DNA from: Oligoflexales bacterium
GTDB lineage: Bacteria; Bdellovibrionota_B; Oligoflexia; Oligoflexales; RGVZ01
Assembly: GCA_947445775.1 (NCBI GenBank)
Contig: CANFEB010000017.1
Location: forward strand, 1 to 47,910
Length of the DNA: 47,910 nucleotides
Direction: 5' to 3'
Shown here: positions 24,643 to 33,116 of the stretch, one piece after another
Position numbering within the stretch: position 1 is the stretch's first letter
Layout: each line of letters begins with the position of its first letter
Position numbers and translations under genes: made by a program
Notes under the pieces: model-generated
Told to the model about the DNA's origin: nothing
Databases searched by the model: none
Seen by the model: the letters and a program-made list of their open reading frames with translations, nothing else

Positions 24643-25569
24643 TCAATGGTTTCCCTTCAGGGTAACGGGGATCAACGGGCGAGCGCCCAAGTGGGCATCG
24701 AGATTTTGGCAAACTTCTGTGGCACGTTCCGGCGGCAGAAGCGCCAGCAGACAACCACCGCCGCCTGCTCCGGTCAACTTGGCGGCCAAGGCGCCGCAGG
24801 CCATAGCTGCATCGCGCAATTCAGCCATGACGGGCGTCATGGCGCCAGCCTCGGACAGCAGTCCTGAAGCATCATTCATCACGTTTGCGAGAATTTTGTC
24901 GTCGCCCGATCCAAGCGCCTGAACCGCCCCTTCGGCCAATTCAGTAAAGCGAACAAGGCGTTGCTCAGATGCGCTGGGGTTTTGAAACCACGGAGCCACG
25001 CGTTCAATCATCGTGTGTGTCGCACAGCGCTCACCGCTGTCGATCAGCGCAAATTGCCAGGTGCCCCTGACGGCGACTTCTTTGGCTCCTCCCTGGCGCG
25101 TGTATCGGATCACCTGTTCGTGGGCGACCACGTGGGTGTCCAGCCCAGAGGGCGTTCCATGGAATGCTTGTTCCAGGCGATTGGCCAGGCGGGCCAGGTC
25201 AGGGCGGGAAATTTCACGCCCATAAACACCCGCCAAGGCCCTCAAAAGGGCAACGCAAAGTGCTGCTGACGATCCCAAGCCAGCTCCGATCAGGATGCTC
25301 GACGTTCCAGCAATTTTCAGGCCCGGATTGGGAATATCCAGAAGGCGCGCTGCTTCCTGTGCAGTTGCGACCAACTGCGGGGAAACTGGCTGTCCACCAA
25401 GTTCCATGTGCAGCAAAGGTCGCTGACTGTTTGCAGATTCCTGACGAACAGAAAGTTCCAGACGCATGTCGTGAAGGGGCATGGCAACGGCCTCCGCCCC
25501 ATAAACAACGGCGTGTTCGCCGACGAGGATGGTTTTGGCACAGGCTGTAAAACGGCGCTCAATGACCAT
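24643..25569 (-). CDS. mvk: Mevalonate kinase
   Basis: A 308-residue GHMP kinase that phosphorylates mevalonate. Motif 1 is AKTILVGEHAVVYG, the ATP loop is GAGLGSSAAL, the catalytic-Asp segment is HGTPSGLDTHV, and motif 3 is KLTGAGGGGCLLAL. The EHAVVYG and PSGLD forms identify mevalonate kinase among GHMP kinases. I chose the ATG at 25569 (MVIERRFTACAK), 11 bases inside the end of mvaD with GGAAG nine bases upstream. A longer frame to 25608 lacks a ribosome site. Confidence 0.92.
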   Translation of the reverse strand: MVIERRFTACAKTILVGEHAVVYGAEAVAMPLHDMRLELSVRQESANSQRPLLHMELGGQPVSPQLVATAQEAARLLDIPNPGLKIAGTSSILIGAGLGSSAALCVALLRALAGVYGREISRPDLARLANRLEQAFHGTPSGLDTHVVAHEQVIRYTRQGGAKEVAVRGTWQFALIDSGERCATHTMIERVAPWFQNPSASEQRLVRFTELAEGAVQALGSGDDKILANVMNDASGLLSEAGAMTPVMAELRDAAMACGALAAKLTGAGGGGCLLALLPPERATEVCQNLDAHLGARPLIPVTLKGNH

Positions 25570-26638
25570 CGGATTTTTCTTCCAACGATTCAAGTTTTGC
25601 GCCGCCACCGGTCTGGTCTTCGAGGATTTTATAGTCCGGAAAATTTTTTATGATTTGTTCGCGCAAATGAGCAACGTGTTGGGGATGGCACAGCAAATGC
25701 GGGTTCGCTCCGGCGTCCAGGGTGAACCAAGCTTCAATATTTCCGGCCGCCCGCCTATTGCGCAGCCAGCTGATAAAATTAATGGTGGGCGTGCCAAAGT
25801 AATCTGTGCGTTGAATCGCCGTCATCATCACGGCGTGCATCTCCGTGGCTTCTGTTTCGATGAGCGTGCCAAGCCGTTCAAGATCCCGTGATTCTATGGC
25901 CTCCAGAACATGCTTCATGCGTTCCGACAGGCCGGACATTCGCATCTTCATTAGGGGACTTGTCCATGTCCGGGCATGGCCTTCTGTGGAGCTGACCTTT
26001 TTTGCGCTGCGGTCGATCATGACGATCAGATCGGCAAGTTGCCAATGATCATCGCAAAAAATCGTCCCAGCGGATTGCTGTTCCGGGGAATTGCCGCGAG
26101 TCCACCGGACAAAGCCGCCGTCGATGCTGCGGCAGGCACTGCCCGATCCCCTCCTGGCCCATGCCGAGAGGTGCGCAGTGGAGATGCCGAGGGCTTTGAG
26201 TTGGTCCATATTTTTGGCACCAGTCCACGCCCCGACGGCTGCCAGGGTCAGGGCGGCAAAGCCACTGGCACTGCTGGCGATACCGCAAGACGACGGAAAA
26301 CTGTTGTTGGTCAAAATATCAAGGGCACCTTCGGCTGGTCCAAAGGTCCGGACTTCTGTGCGCAGCCATTCCAAATATTGTTGGGCCTTGCCGTTGTCGC
26401 GCGCAGGAATCGCTGTGTCAGATGAGGTGCCAAAGGCAATGCGGTGCGCAGCCATTCCCTGAGATTTTTTAGCTGTGGTGACGGTATGGGCACGGCTCAG
26501 CGTCATGGACAACGAGTCATTGGCGGGCCAATTGAGGCTCGCATCTGATTTGCCCCAATATTTAATCAGGGCGATGTTGCTTGGTGCGGTGGCCCTGCAC
26601 GCGCCAGTCGCTGAAGAAGTTGGCAAAATGCTCACCAT
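25559..26638 (-). CDS. mvaD: Diphosphomevalonate decarboxylase
   Basis: A 359-residue GHMP-family decarboxylase. Hallmarks are APSNIALIKYWGKSD near the N-terminus, NNSFPSSCGIASSASGFAAL (ATP loop) and RRGSGSACRSIDGGFVRW, plus DAGANPHLLC near the C-terminus. It converts mevalonate diphosphate to isopentenyl diphosphate. The start overlaps the upstream phosphomevalonate kinase gene by seven bases and its end overlaps mevalonate kinase, so the three kinases/decarboxylase are tightly coupled. Confidence 0.95.
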   Translation of the reverse strand: MVSILPTSSATGACRATAPSNIALIKYWGKSDASLNWPANDSLSMTLSRAHTVTTAKKSQGMAAHRIAFGTSSDTAIPARDNGKAQQYLEWLRTEVRTFGPAEGALDILTNNSFPSSCGIASSASGFAALTLAAVGAWTGAKNMDQLKALGISTAHLSAWARRGSGSACRSIDGGFVRWTRGNSPEQQSAGTIFCDDHWQLADLIVMIDRSAKKVSSTEGHARTWTSPLMKMRMSGLSERMKHVLEAIESRDLERLGTLIETEATEMHAVMMTAIQRTDYFGTPTINFISWLRNRRAAGNIEAWFTLDAGANPHLLCHPQHVAHLREQIIKNFPDYKILEDQTGGGAKLESLEEKSDGH

Positions 26639-27672
26639 GTTGTGAGCCCCTGCTGCGTAAAATTAAACGGCGAGACGCGCCAGTTTAGTTGGGCCAATGC
26701 CTTTTTGGGAGCGATAAGGCTTTCACGCGGGCCAACGAGAAGCACGGCGTCTTCGCCGCCTGCGCCTGTGGTTTTCCAGGTCCAGTCGCGGTCCAGGCCC
26801 GGCGTGTGGGCGAGGGCATCTGCGACGGATTCAGGAAATACCGGCGACTGCGCCATGAATGAGCGATGGCGGGCAATCGACTGAATCAAAGGGGCAAGGG
26901 CCGTGGTTTCTGGTGATGCCAAAAATGCGTGCCACGCGTCGACAACAGTCTCGGAAAGTTCCAGGAGTTCGCCACGGTTTTGCTGCGCATTCAACCAGTC
27001 GAGGAAATATTTCATGGTCGGTCCGGTGGGGGCACCTTTGCCGCCGATCATGATGGCGACAAATCCACCGAGCCGTTCCAAGTGGTGCTCAGAACGCGCA
27101 GAAAGCGCCCGTGTGGTCGCCCCCTGACGAAATTCGATCAATCCGCCTCGACTCTGAACGGCGATATCATAGCCCGAGGCTGCGGGTTGGCTGCGGCGTT
27201 GCAGTTCCAAGGCCGTATCCGCCAACTCCGCCAAGTTTATCAGGGAGTCGGCCGTAATATGTTTTGCGGCTGCTAGCACCGCCAGGCGCAATGCCGATGA
27301 CGATCCAGCGCCGTGGGAGGGGTCCAGGTTGCCGGTGACCTGGAAAATGACTTTTGCCGGGCGCGACGTCCAGGCCGACAGGGCGCTGAGGGCGGCATCG
27401 ACAAAGGGGTCCGCGAGGTCATGGAAATTCTCGGAATCATGATCATCACAGATCGTAAACACACGGGGCTCTCGCCACAAATTGCTGTGCAGTTCCAACT
27501 GCGTTGTGGACGGCGGCGCACTGTCGTTGTGGACAACATGGCACTTGACCTGCAACTCGCCGTCAAGGGCCACAGCCAAGGCGCGGCCGCCGTCGAGCAC
27601 GGCATACTCTCCCGCCAGCATAAGTTTGCCGGGGGCTGATGCATGGCCTGTGCGGGTGAATTCTGTCGCCAT
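26632..27672 (-). CDS. Phosphomevalonate kinase
   Basis: A 346-residue GHMP kinase beginning SAPGKLMLAGEYAVLDGG, with the ATP loop SHGAGSSSALRLAVLAA, the SGYDIAVQSRGG segment typical of phosphomevalonate kinases, and TTGAGGEDAVLLV as motif 3. It phosphorylates mevalonate 5-phosphate, giving the cell the classical lower mevalonate pathway. The ATG overlaps the HMG-CoA reductase stop by one base (TGATG). Confidence 0.9.
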   Translation of the reverse strand: MATEFTRTGHASAPGKLMLAGEYAVLDGGRALAVALDGELQVKCHVVHNDSAPPSTTQLELHSNLWREPRVFTICDDHDSENFHDLADPFVDAALSALSAWTSRPAKVIFQVTGNLDPSHGAGSSSALRLAVLAAAKHITADSLINLAELADTALELQRRSQPAASGYDIAVQSRGGLIEFRQGATTRALSARSEHHLERLGGFVAIMIGGKGAPTGPTMKYFLDWLNAQQNRGELLELSETVVDAWHAFLASPETTALAPLIQSIARHRSFMAQSPVFPESVADALAHTPGLDRDWTWKTTGAGGEDAVLLVGPRESLIAPKKALAQLNWRVSPFNFTQQGLTTW

Positions 27673-28874
27673 CAGTTTTTACTGGCTCCTGTGCGGGGAC
27701 CACGATTTGCAGCCATTAGGTCAAGATTTTTTTTGTGCAAATCCATGTGCCCGCGTTGGATGCCTTCCGAGGCCAAGGCGCGCAGAGCCGAAAGATTTTG
27801 GGCGAGTCCTACTGCACAACAAATGCCCGCCAATTCACGGGCATCGGGAAGGCCCAGCAGGCGCATGGCAGCTTTAGCTGTCGGATGCAGTTTGGTGACG
27901 CCGCCAACGGTGCCCACAGCCATGGGCAGCTCCAGTGAGCCGACGAGGTTTCCGTCTAGGTCCTTGGACCATTTGGCCATCGGGCGGTAGGTTCCATCTC
28001 GTGCCGTCCAGGCATGGGCTCCGGCTTCGATGGCCCGCCAGTCGTTGCCCGTGGCGATTAGAACCGGATCGATGCCATTCATGATGCCCTTGTTGTTGGT
28101 CGTCGCACGGTAGACATCGTACCAGGCAAATTCCCAGGCTTTCACGATACGATCCACGACGTCTTCAGCGCGATATTCGCGAGATTCCAGTGCGGCTTTT
28201 GGGACCAGACACTCGGCCTTGGCCAAGCGCCTCTCGGTAAAATTGGTCAGGATGCGAAGTCCAGTTTCGCAGCACAGGAGTCCGCCCAACATGCCGGCGA
28301 GTTTTTCAGCCATGGTATTGACGATGTTCGCGCCCATTGCGTCGCGGGTGTCGACATGCAGGTGGACGATGATGCTTTTGATTTCTGGAATCCAGCGCCA
28401 ATCAAGTTCGCGCGCGCCGCCGCCCCGTGAAATCAAGGAGTCGTGTCCGCGATTGGCGTAGGCGATCAATGCGTCGTGATTGGCTTCAAGGGTTGCGCGG
28501 TCTTCATCGGTATAGGCATCGACAAAGAGTTGGATTTGTCCCGTCATGACAGGCTCTGTCGCCGAACACTTGAATCCGCCGCCTGCCCGGGCGAGTTTGG
28601 CGCCGTGGCTGGCTGCAGCCAGAATCGAAGTTTCTTCGACGGCCATTGGAATCAGTATTTCGCGATCGTTGATCAAAAAGTTTGTCGCGACGCCAAGCGG
28701 CAGGCTGAAAGTTCCCACCGCATTTTCAATGAATACGTCAGCAAGTCCTGCGGTCAATATGCCGAATTGCCCTAGGGAACGAAGTTCATCGTCGCTCAAG
28801 CCGGCAAACTGTCCCACAATGCGCAGGCGCTCAGAGTGAGGCAGTTCATAAAATCCTGGAAGTCGCGAGGTCAC
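27672..28874 (-). CDS. Class II hydroxymethylglutaryl-CoA reductase
   Basis: A 400-residue reductase of the bacterial class II type. Catalytic positions are visible: Glu in ENAVGTFSLPLG, Lys in TTNNKGIMNG, Asp in ATGNDWRAIEAG and His in GHMDLHKKN. The DAMGANIVNT motif binds the dinucleotide. It catalyses the committed step from HMG-CoA to mevalonate. The start is a GTG one base after the fni stop, with AGGAG nine bases upstream. It has no membrane segment, as expected. In this context the direction is biosynthetic although some class II enzymes are degradative. Confidence 0.94.
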   Translation of the reverse strand: MTSRLPGFYELPHSERLRIVGQFAGLSDDELRSLGQFGILTAGLADVFIENAVGTFSLPLGVATNFLINDREILIPMAVEETSILAAASHGAKLARAGGGFKCSATEPVMTGQIQLFVDAYTDEDRATLEANHDALIAYANRGHDSLISRGGGARELDWRWIPEIKSIIVHLHVDTRDAMGANIVNTMAEKLAGMLGGLLCCETGLRILTNFTERRLAKAECLVPKAALESREYRAEDVVDRIVKAWEFAWYDVYRATTNNKGIMNGIDPVLIATGNDWRAIEAGAHAWTARDGTYRPMAKWSKDLDGNLVGSLELPMAVGTVGGVTKLHPTAKAAMRLLGLPDARELAGICCAVGLAQNLSALRALASEGIQRGHMDLHKKNLDLMAANRGPRTGASKN

Positions 28875-28875
28875 G

Positions 28876-30258
28876 CTATTGGGCTCCTGGTCTTATGGCG
28901 CTCGTCAGTGCGGACAAGGTGGGAGATCCGGTGCACATCATCACGGTCTTCAGTCCTTTGATGATTTGGTCGAGAGTCTTTTCAACTTCGTCCGTGCCTT
29001 TGAGGGCGGCGCGAAACAGCGGGAGTCCAATTCCAGCCATAGTTGCACCGAGGGCAACCGCCTTGGCCACGTCGATGCCCGTGCGGATCCCGCCAGTGGC
29101 AATCAGCTGAAGCGCAGAATTTTTGCAAATGGCCTCGCGAGCCAAGGTCAATGCCTCGCCTGTGGTGAGCCCCCAATCGCGAAAATTTTGGGCCAAATCA
29201 AGAACCTGCGGGTCGGCGGAGCGCAGACCTTCAATCCACCCCCACGACGTCCCACCGCGCCCACCAACGTCGATGGCGCGGACGCCAGTGCCAGCAAGGC
29301 GCTTGGCTGTTTGCGGGTCCATGCCAGCGCCGACTTCTTTGACGACAACTGGCACCGGAAAATCTCTAGTCAAATCTGCAATGCAATCAAAAACTCCGCG
29401 AAAGTCGCGATCGCCCTCGGGTTGAATCAACTCCTGAAGGACGTTGACGTGGATGGCTAGGGCATCGGCATCAATCATTTCAATGGCGCGCAGGCAAAGT
29501 TCCCGTGCCTCGCGGTGGGTGCGGCCATTGACCAGTTGGGCTGCGCCAATATTGCCAATCAGAAACACGCCGGGGACTTCCGCTTTGACATTAAAGATAT
29601 CGGAGAAGCGGGGGTCATCCAGGGCCAACCTTTGGGAGCCGACGCCCATGGGTATGCCTGCTGCTGCCGCCGCCCGCGCAAGGTTGTGGTTAATGCTGCG
29701 GCCTCGTTCAATCCCGCCCGTCATGCCTGTGATCAGGACTGGTGCTGCGAATGAAGCCCCCAGAAATTTTGCGCTGGTGTCCAAATCCGACCAGGCCAAA
29801 TCTGGTAAGGCGCAGGGCATGAAAGACCAGGCGCGAAGGCCGTGATCGCGGTCGCTGGATTCGACATCGCGATTTTCGCAGATTTCGATGTGGTGCATTT
29901 TACGCTGGCTGCCAACCAATGCCGCCAGGGCAGCTTGCTGAGCCGGGTGAGATAATTTGATCATTAAAAAGTCATTGGTGGCGGGAAGAAGCTCAACGTC
30001 AAATTCAAACCCGGCACCGGACACGCGGTAGCCGGTCCCGACGTTGAGGGGGGCGCCATCACGGCTAGATTCTTTAAGGTCGAGCACCATGTGGGCAGGG
30101 CCGGCTTGGATGGCCCACGCATGAACCGGCCCAAGGCCACCAGTCCGCGAGACGGTGACCGGCAGGCGGGGGATGATCGGAATCAAATTTGGTGTCAGAC
30201 TAGCCATTGCCCATTGCCCTTGATAGCTGCCTTTGAGAGCCGACTTAAGGAGGTGCAT
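28876..30258 (-). CDS. fni: Type 2 isopentenyl-diphosphate isomerase with N-terminal extension
   Basis: The conserved FMN-dependent isomerase occupies about residues 115-460: RKMHHIEICENRDVES, ITGMTGGIERGRSINHNLA, GVGSQRLAL, NVLQELIQPEGDRDFRG, KEVGAGMDPQTA and DVGGRGGTSWG. It interconverts IPP and DMAPP. About 110 residues precede the domain (GPVHAWAIQAGPAHMVLDLK and GAGFEFDVELLPATNDFL); I do not recognise them. The ATG at 30258 has GGGAGG seven bases upstream, supporting the long form. The frame continues open to 30606, but that part lies opposite the divergent ABC gene and is rejected. First gene of the isoprenoid/menaquinone operon. Confidence 0.9.
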   Translation of the reverse strand: MHLLKSALKGSYQGQWAMASLTPNLIPIIPRLPVTVSRTGGLGPVHAWAIQAGPAHMVLDLKESSRDGAPLNVGTGYRVSGAGFEFDVELLPATNDFLMIKLSHPAQQAALAALVGSQRKMHHIEICENRDVESSDRDHGLRAWSFMPCALPDLAWSDLDTSAKFLGASFAAPVLITGMTGGIERGRSINHNLARAAAAAGIPMGVGSQRLALDDPRFSDIFNVKAEVPGVFLIGNIGAAQLVNGRTHREARELCLRAIEMIDADALAIHVNVLQELIQPEGDRDFRGVFDCIADLTRDFPVPVVVKEVGAGMDPQTAKRLAGTGVRAIDVGGRGGTSWGWIEGLRSADPQVLDLAQNFRDWGLTTGEALTLAREAICKNSALQLIATGGIRTGIDVAKAVALGATMAGIGLPLFRAALKGTDEVEKTLDQIIKGLKTVMMCTGSPTLSALTSAIRPGAQ

Positions 30259-30298
30259 TGGAGGCCCTCCCTTGTCCCTTAATATCAGTAGTGTCAAT

Positions 30299-31165
30299 AT
30301 GAATGGAAAGCGTCTGGAGTCAACATTGATTTCTTTAAAATCAGTTAAAAAATCGTTCCCAAGTGCGGGCGATGGCGTCGCGGTCCTGAAGGGAATCTCC
30401 TTTGCCATTGAGCCGGGGGAGCGAGTCAGTATTTTGGGCCCTGGTGGCTGCGGTAAATCGACCGTTCTGAAGATCGCGGTTGGATTGGTGGAGCCGGACA
30501 AATCGGCTGACGGCGAAATTCCGGTCGGAGCGGTAACCCTTGGAAATGTCGACATGTTTCGTGGAGAGAAGCCAGATATTGCCAGGGTTCTGCGGCAAGT
30601 GGGCATGGCCTTTCAGCAGGGAGCCCTCTTTGATTTCATGACTGTGCGCGAAAATCTGCTCTTTGCCATGGAAAATATGACCAGCCTGACTCCGGCTGAA
30701 ATGGAGGAAGTGCTCAAAGGCCTCCTGACCGGGGTCAAGCTGGGGCACACAGAAAACCAATTTCCCTATGAGTTGTCCGGGGGGATGCAGCGAAGGGTCG
30801 GAATTGCCCGGGCTCTGGCAACCGATCCCAGCATTGCCATTTTTGATGAGCCGACGGCCGGTTTGGACCCCGTGACCTCGACCATCATCCTCAACATGAT
30901 TCTTGAGCTGGGGGGGCGCGGAGGCGAAGGGGGCAGGACATTGCTGGTGGCCACATCGAATGTTGAGATTGCGATCCGTTTTGCCCGTCGAGTGATCCTC
31001 ATCAATGACGGGGCGGTGGTGGCTGATGGTCCGTGGCAGGACCTCATACTGAAAGGCAGTGATTGGGTCCGGCATTTTCTCGGAGTTCGCCTGATTGGAC
31101 TTGACCTTGCCTATGCGCGCGGGCTTAACCTGCCGCAGCAATTTTTGGATGCTCACTGGGGCTGA
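30299..31165 (+). CDS. MlaF-like ABC transporter ATPase
   Basis: An ABC ATPase with Walker A LGPGGCGKSTVL, Q-loop region VGMAFQQGALFDFMTVRENLLF, signature ELSGGMQRRVGIARALA and Walker B IAIFDEPTAGLDPVTS. The QQGALFD and GGMQRRV forms are typical of MlaF/Mce-type lipid transporters that keep outer-membrane asymmetry. No MlaE permease or Mce protein is next to it, so its partners must be elsewhere. The start is uncertain: ATG 30299 has a weak ribosome site, while TTG 30326 has GGAG six bases upstream and would give MISLKSVKKSF, a usual ABC beginning. It abuts the lipid A acyltransferase gene, supporting an outer-membrane lipid role. Confidence 0.85.
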   Translation: MNGKRLESTLISLKSVKKSFPSAGDGVAVLKGISFAIEPGERVSILGPGGCGKSTVLKIAVGLVEPDKSADGEIPVGAVTLGNVDMFRGEKPDIARVLRQVGMAFQQGALFDFMTVRENLLFAMENMTSLTPAEMEEVLKGLLTGVKLGHTENQFPYELSGGMQRRVGIARALATDPSIAIFDEPTAGLDPVTSTIILNMILELGGRGGEGGRTLLVATSNVEIAIRFARRVILINDGAVVADGPWQDLILKGSDWVRHFLGVRLIGLDLAYARGLNLPQQFLDAHWG

Positions 31166-32053
31166 ATGCCGGCTAAAAAATCATTTATTCTGGATAGACT
31201 TGCAGACGGTGCCGGGCGAATTTCGCCTAAGGCCGCTGAGCGCCTGAGTAAAATTTTGGCAGCATTTTGCTGGATGGTTCTACGCCAGCGCCGCAAAGTA
31301 GTGCTCGCCAACATGCACATTGCAGCATCCGGTGGCCTGGAATTTCCACTGGGAATCCAAGCCTCAGCCCGATTGGCATTTGACCATATGGCGATGACGG
31401 CAGTGGAGTTTTTGCGTGGCCAGCGCTACCCGTGGGTCGATGGCGTCGAATTGGCCGGACGCGAACACATTGACGCGGCATTGGCTGAAGGGCGCGGGGT
31501 TTTTATTCTATGCGCCCATCATGGCAATTGGGAGGTTTGTGGCGCAGCCCTGTCGCGGCTCGTTCGGCCAGCGCACATTCTGGTCAAGCCGATCGGGTCG
31601 CCTCGGGTGAACCAGTTTGTCCTTGAAATCAGGCGCTTGAATGGATTTCGCGATATCGACCGGACTCGCAAGGGGGACGGTGTCCGGGCCATTTTGCGCG
31701 GTCTGGCTGCCAATGAAATGGTTGCCTTTGTCTTGGATCAGACGCGTCCGGGGGAGCCCCGCCTGCCGTTTTTTGGTGCTCTGGCCCAGACCAACACAGG
31801 ACTCGCAGCCTTGTGGCGGCGGTATCGGGCGCCCATCGTCCCATGTTGGATTGAACGGTTGAGTTTTGGGAAGCACCGGCTTCATTTCAGGCCGAGACTA
31901 AAAATTGAAGAAGGCCTCGTCTTGGAAAAATCCGCTACACTCATTCCAAAAGCGGATATCATAGAGGTGACGAGTCTGTTTAATTTAGAGATTGAGTCCA
32001 TGATCCGCCAAAAACCAGAACAGTATTTCTGGATGCACCGGCGTTGGAAGTGA
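31166..32053 (+). CDS. LpxL/HtrB-family lipid A acyltransferase
   Basis: A 295-residue LPLAT-fold acyltransferase. The catalytic H(X4)E motif is in CAHHGNWEVCG (about residue 117), followed by the family blocks GDGVRAILRGL, VAFVLDQTRPGEPRLPFFG and the C-terminal PEQYFWMHRRWK. It adds a secondary acyl chain to lipid A or a related lipid at the inner membrane. The start ATG directly follows the ABC stop (TGAATG). Its stop codon is the first element of the 14-bp repeat relay described separately. Confidence 0.9.
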   Translation: MPAKKSFILDRLADGAGRISPKAAERLSKILAAFCWMVLRQRRKVVLANMHIAASGGLEFPLGIQASARLAFDHMAMTAVEFLRGQRYPWVDGVELAGREHIDAALAEGRGVFILCAHHGNWEVCGAALSRLVRPAHILVKPIGSPRVNQFVLEIRRLNGFRDIDRTRKGDGVRAILRGLAANEMVAFVLDQTRPGEPRLPFFGALAQTNTGLAALWRRYRAPIVPCWIERLSFGKHRLHFRPRLKIEEGLVLEKSATLIPKADIIEVTSLFNLEIESMIRQKPEQYFWMHRRWK

Positions 32054-32099
32054 CTTGCTGGAAGTGACGCGATGGAAGTGACGCGATGGAAATGACGTG
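32045..32099 (+). repeat. Tandem 14-bp stop/start units forming a mini-ORF relay (lpxL-HAD junction)
   Basis: TGGAAGTGA recurs four times at 14-base intervals (the last copy as TGGAAATGA). The acyltransferase stop TGA (32051-32053) overlaps a GTG at 32050; successive mini-ORFs start at 32050, 32064, 32078 (each five codons plus TGA) and 32092 (ATG ACG TGA). Each stop overlaps the next start by four bases (GTGA or ATGA), ending at the GTG start of the next gene at 32097. Confidence 0.88.
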
Positions 32100-33023
32100 A
32101 AAATTAAAACTTCGGAAAATCTCCCGGTAAAACTCATCGTCACCGACATCGACAACACGGTGTTTGATTGGGTGACCTACTATGTCCGTTCCTTCTCGGC
32201 CATGCTGCGCGATGTCGCGAGCGTCACGGGAATTCCCTATGCGCAATTGGCGAATGAATCCCAGGAAGTGTTCACGCGCCATGGATCGATTGAGTACCCG
32301 TTTTTGGTTCAAGAATTGCCAAGCGTTGACAAGCACTATGCTAATGACATTGACCGCATGCTTGTAGATTGCGCCGATCGCGGACGAAAAGTTTTTTTGC
32401 AAACTGCCCAGGCCCATCTCGTTCCCTACCAAGGTGTCCAAGATACACTGGAGGAAATTCGACGCCGCTTTCCCGACGTGCCCTTGGTCGCCTTGACCGA
32501 TGCTCCGCGTTATGTTGCCATGTGGAAGCTGAACAAACTAGGCCTGCTGCCCTATTTCAGTGCGGTATACGGCCTTGCTGATCCGCGCATTCCAACCTGT
32601 GAGCGCAATGGCAGGGTCAAAGTCGACCCGGAAATTTTACTTAAACATTTGCAGCAATCGAGTTTTGGATTCAAAGGCCGCATCCGGATTTTGCCTGACG
32701 AGTATGAGAAGCCGGGCACGCGCGGACTTAAAACGGTTTTGATGGACTACAACCTTGACGAAGATCCGGCCCATCGCAGCAGTGTTTTATGGATCGGCGA
32801 TAATTTACGAAAAGATGTCGGTTTGGGGGAACGCCTCGGCGTTTGTACGGCTTGGGCGAAATACGGAGTGCTTTCCAGCCAGGAACTATACGAATCTTTG
32901 CATGAATTCAGTCCGGTGGCCAATGTGCATAAGAATGCCAGCTTTGCAGACGGTGACTCCAATGCTCCGCAGCCAACTCATATCCTTGAGAAATTCGCTG
33001 ATTTATTGAAATTTCTAATATAA
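32097..33023 (+). CDS. HAD-superfamily hydrolase
   Basis: A 308-residue HAD protein. Motif I is IVTDIDNTVFDWV (nucleophile Asp and second Asp), motif II is VALTDAPRYVAMWKLNKLG, and motif IV is VLWIGDNLRKDVGLGERLGV. An inserted 40-residue stretch before motif IV (ILPDEYEKPGTRGLKTVLMDYNLD) is unusual. The substrate is unknown. The start is GTG at 32097, supported by a GGA eight bases upstream within the repeat relay and by the overlap with the last mini-ORF. It is probably co-transcribed with the acyltransferase. Confidence 0.82.
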   Translation: MKIKTSENLPVKLIVTDIDNTVFDWVTYYVRSFSAMLRDVASVTGIPYAQLANESQEVFTRHGSIEYPFLVQELPSVDKHYANDIDRMLVDCADRGRKVFLQTAQAHLVPYQGVQDTLEEIRRRFPDVPLVALTDAPRYVAMWKLNKLGLLPYFSAVYGLADPRIPTCERNGRVKVDPEILLKHLQQSSFGFKGRIRILPDEYEKPGTRGLKTVLMDYNLDEDPAHRSSVLWIGDNLRKDVGLGERLGVCTAWAKYGVLSSQELYESLHEFSPVANVHKNASFADGDSNAPQPTHILEKFADLLKFLI

Positions 33024-33063
33024 AATTGCCTCCCGCCATATTGAATAGCCACGCCAACGGTGC

Positions 33064-33101
33064 GAAAATAGGGAAATGGAAAGGGAAAATCCCCTGTTTT
33101 C
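33064..33101 (+). promoter_or_regulatory. Leader hairpin before the outer-membrane-protein locus
   Basis: GAAAATAGGG (33064-33073) can pair with CCCTGTTTTC (33092-33101), ten base pairs including one G-U, around an 18-base loop. It ends just before the ribosome site of the barrel gene, so it may influence translation of that gene. No T-run follows it. Confidence 0.4.
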
Positions 33102-33116
33102 ACGATTGAGGTGCCG

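Noticed and set aside
30259-30606. Long upstream extension of the fni reading frame
   Set aside because: It lies opposite the start of the ABC ATPase gene and its translation is Pro/Arg/Ser-rich without domain character. The ATG at 30258 has the good ribosome site.
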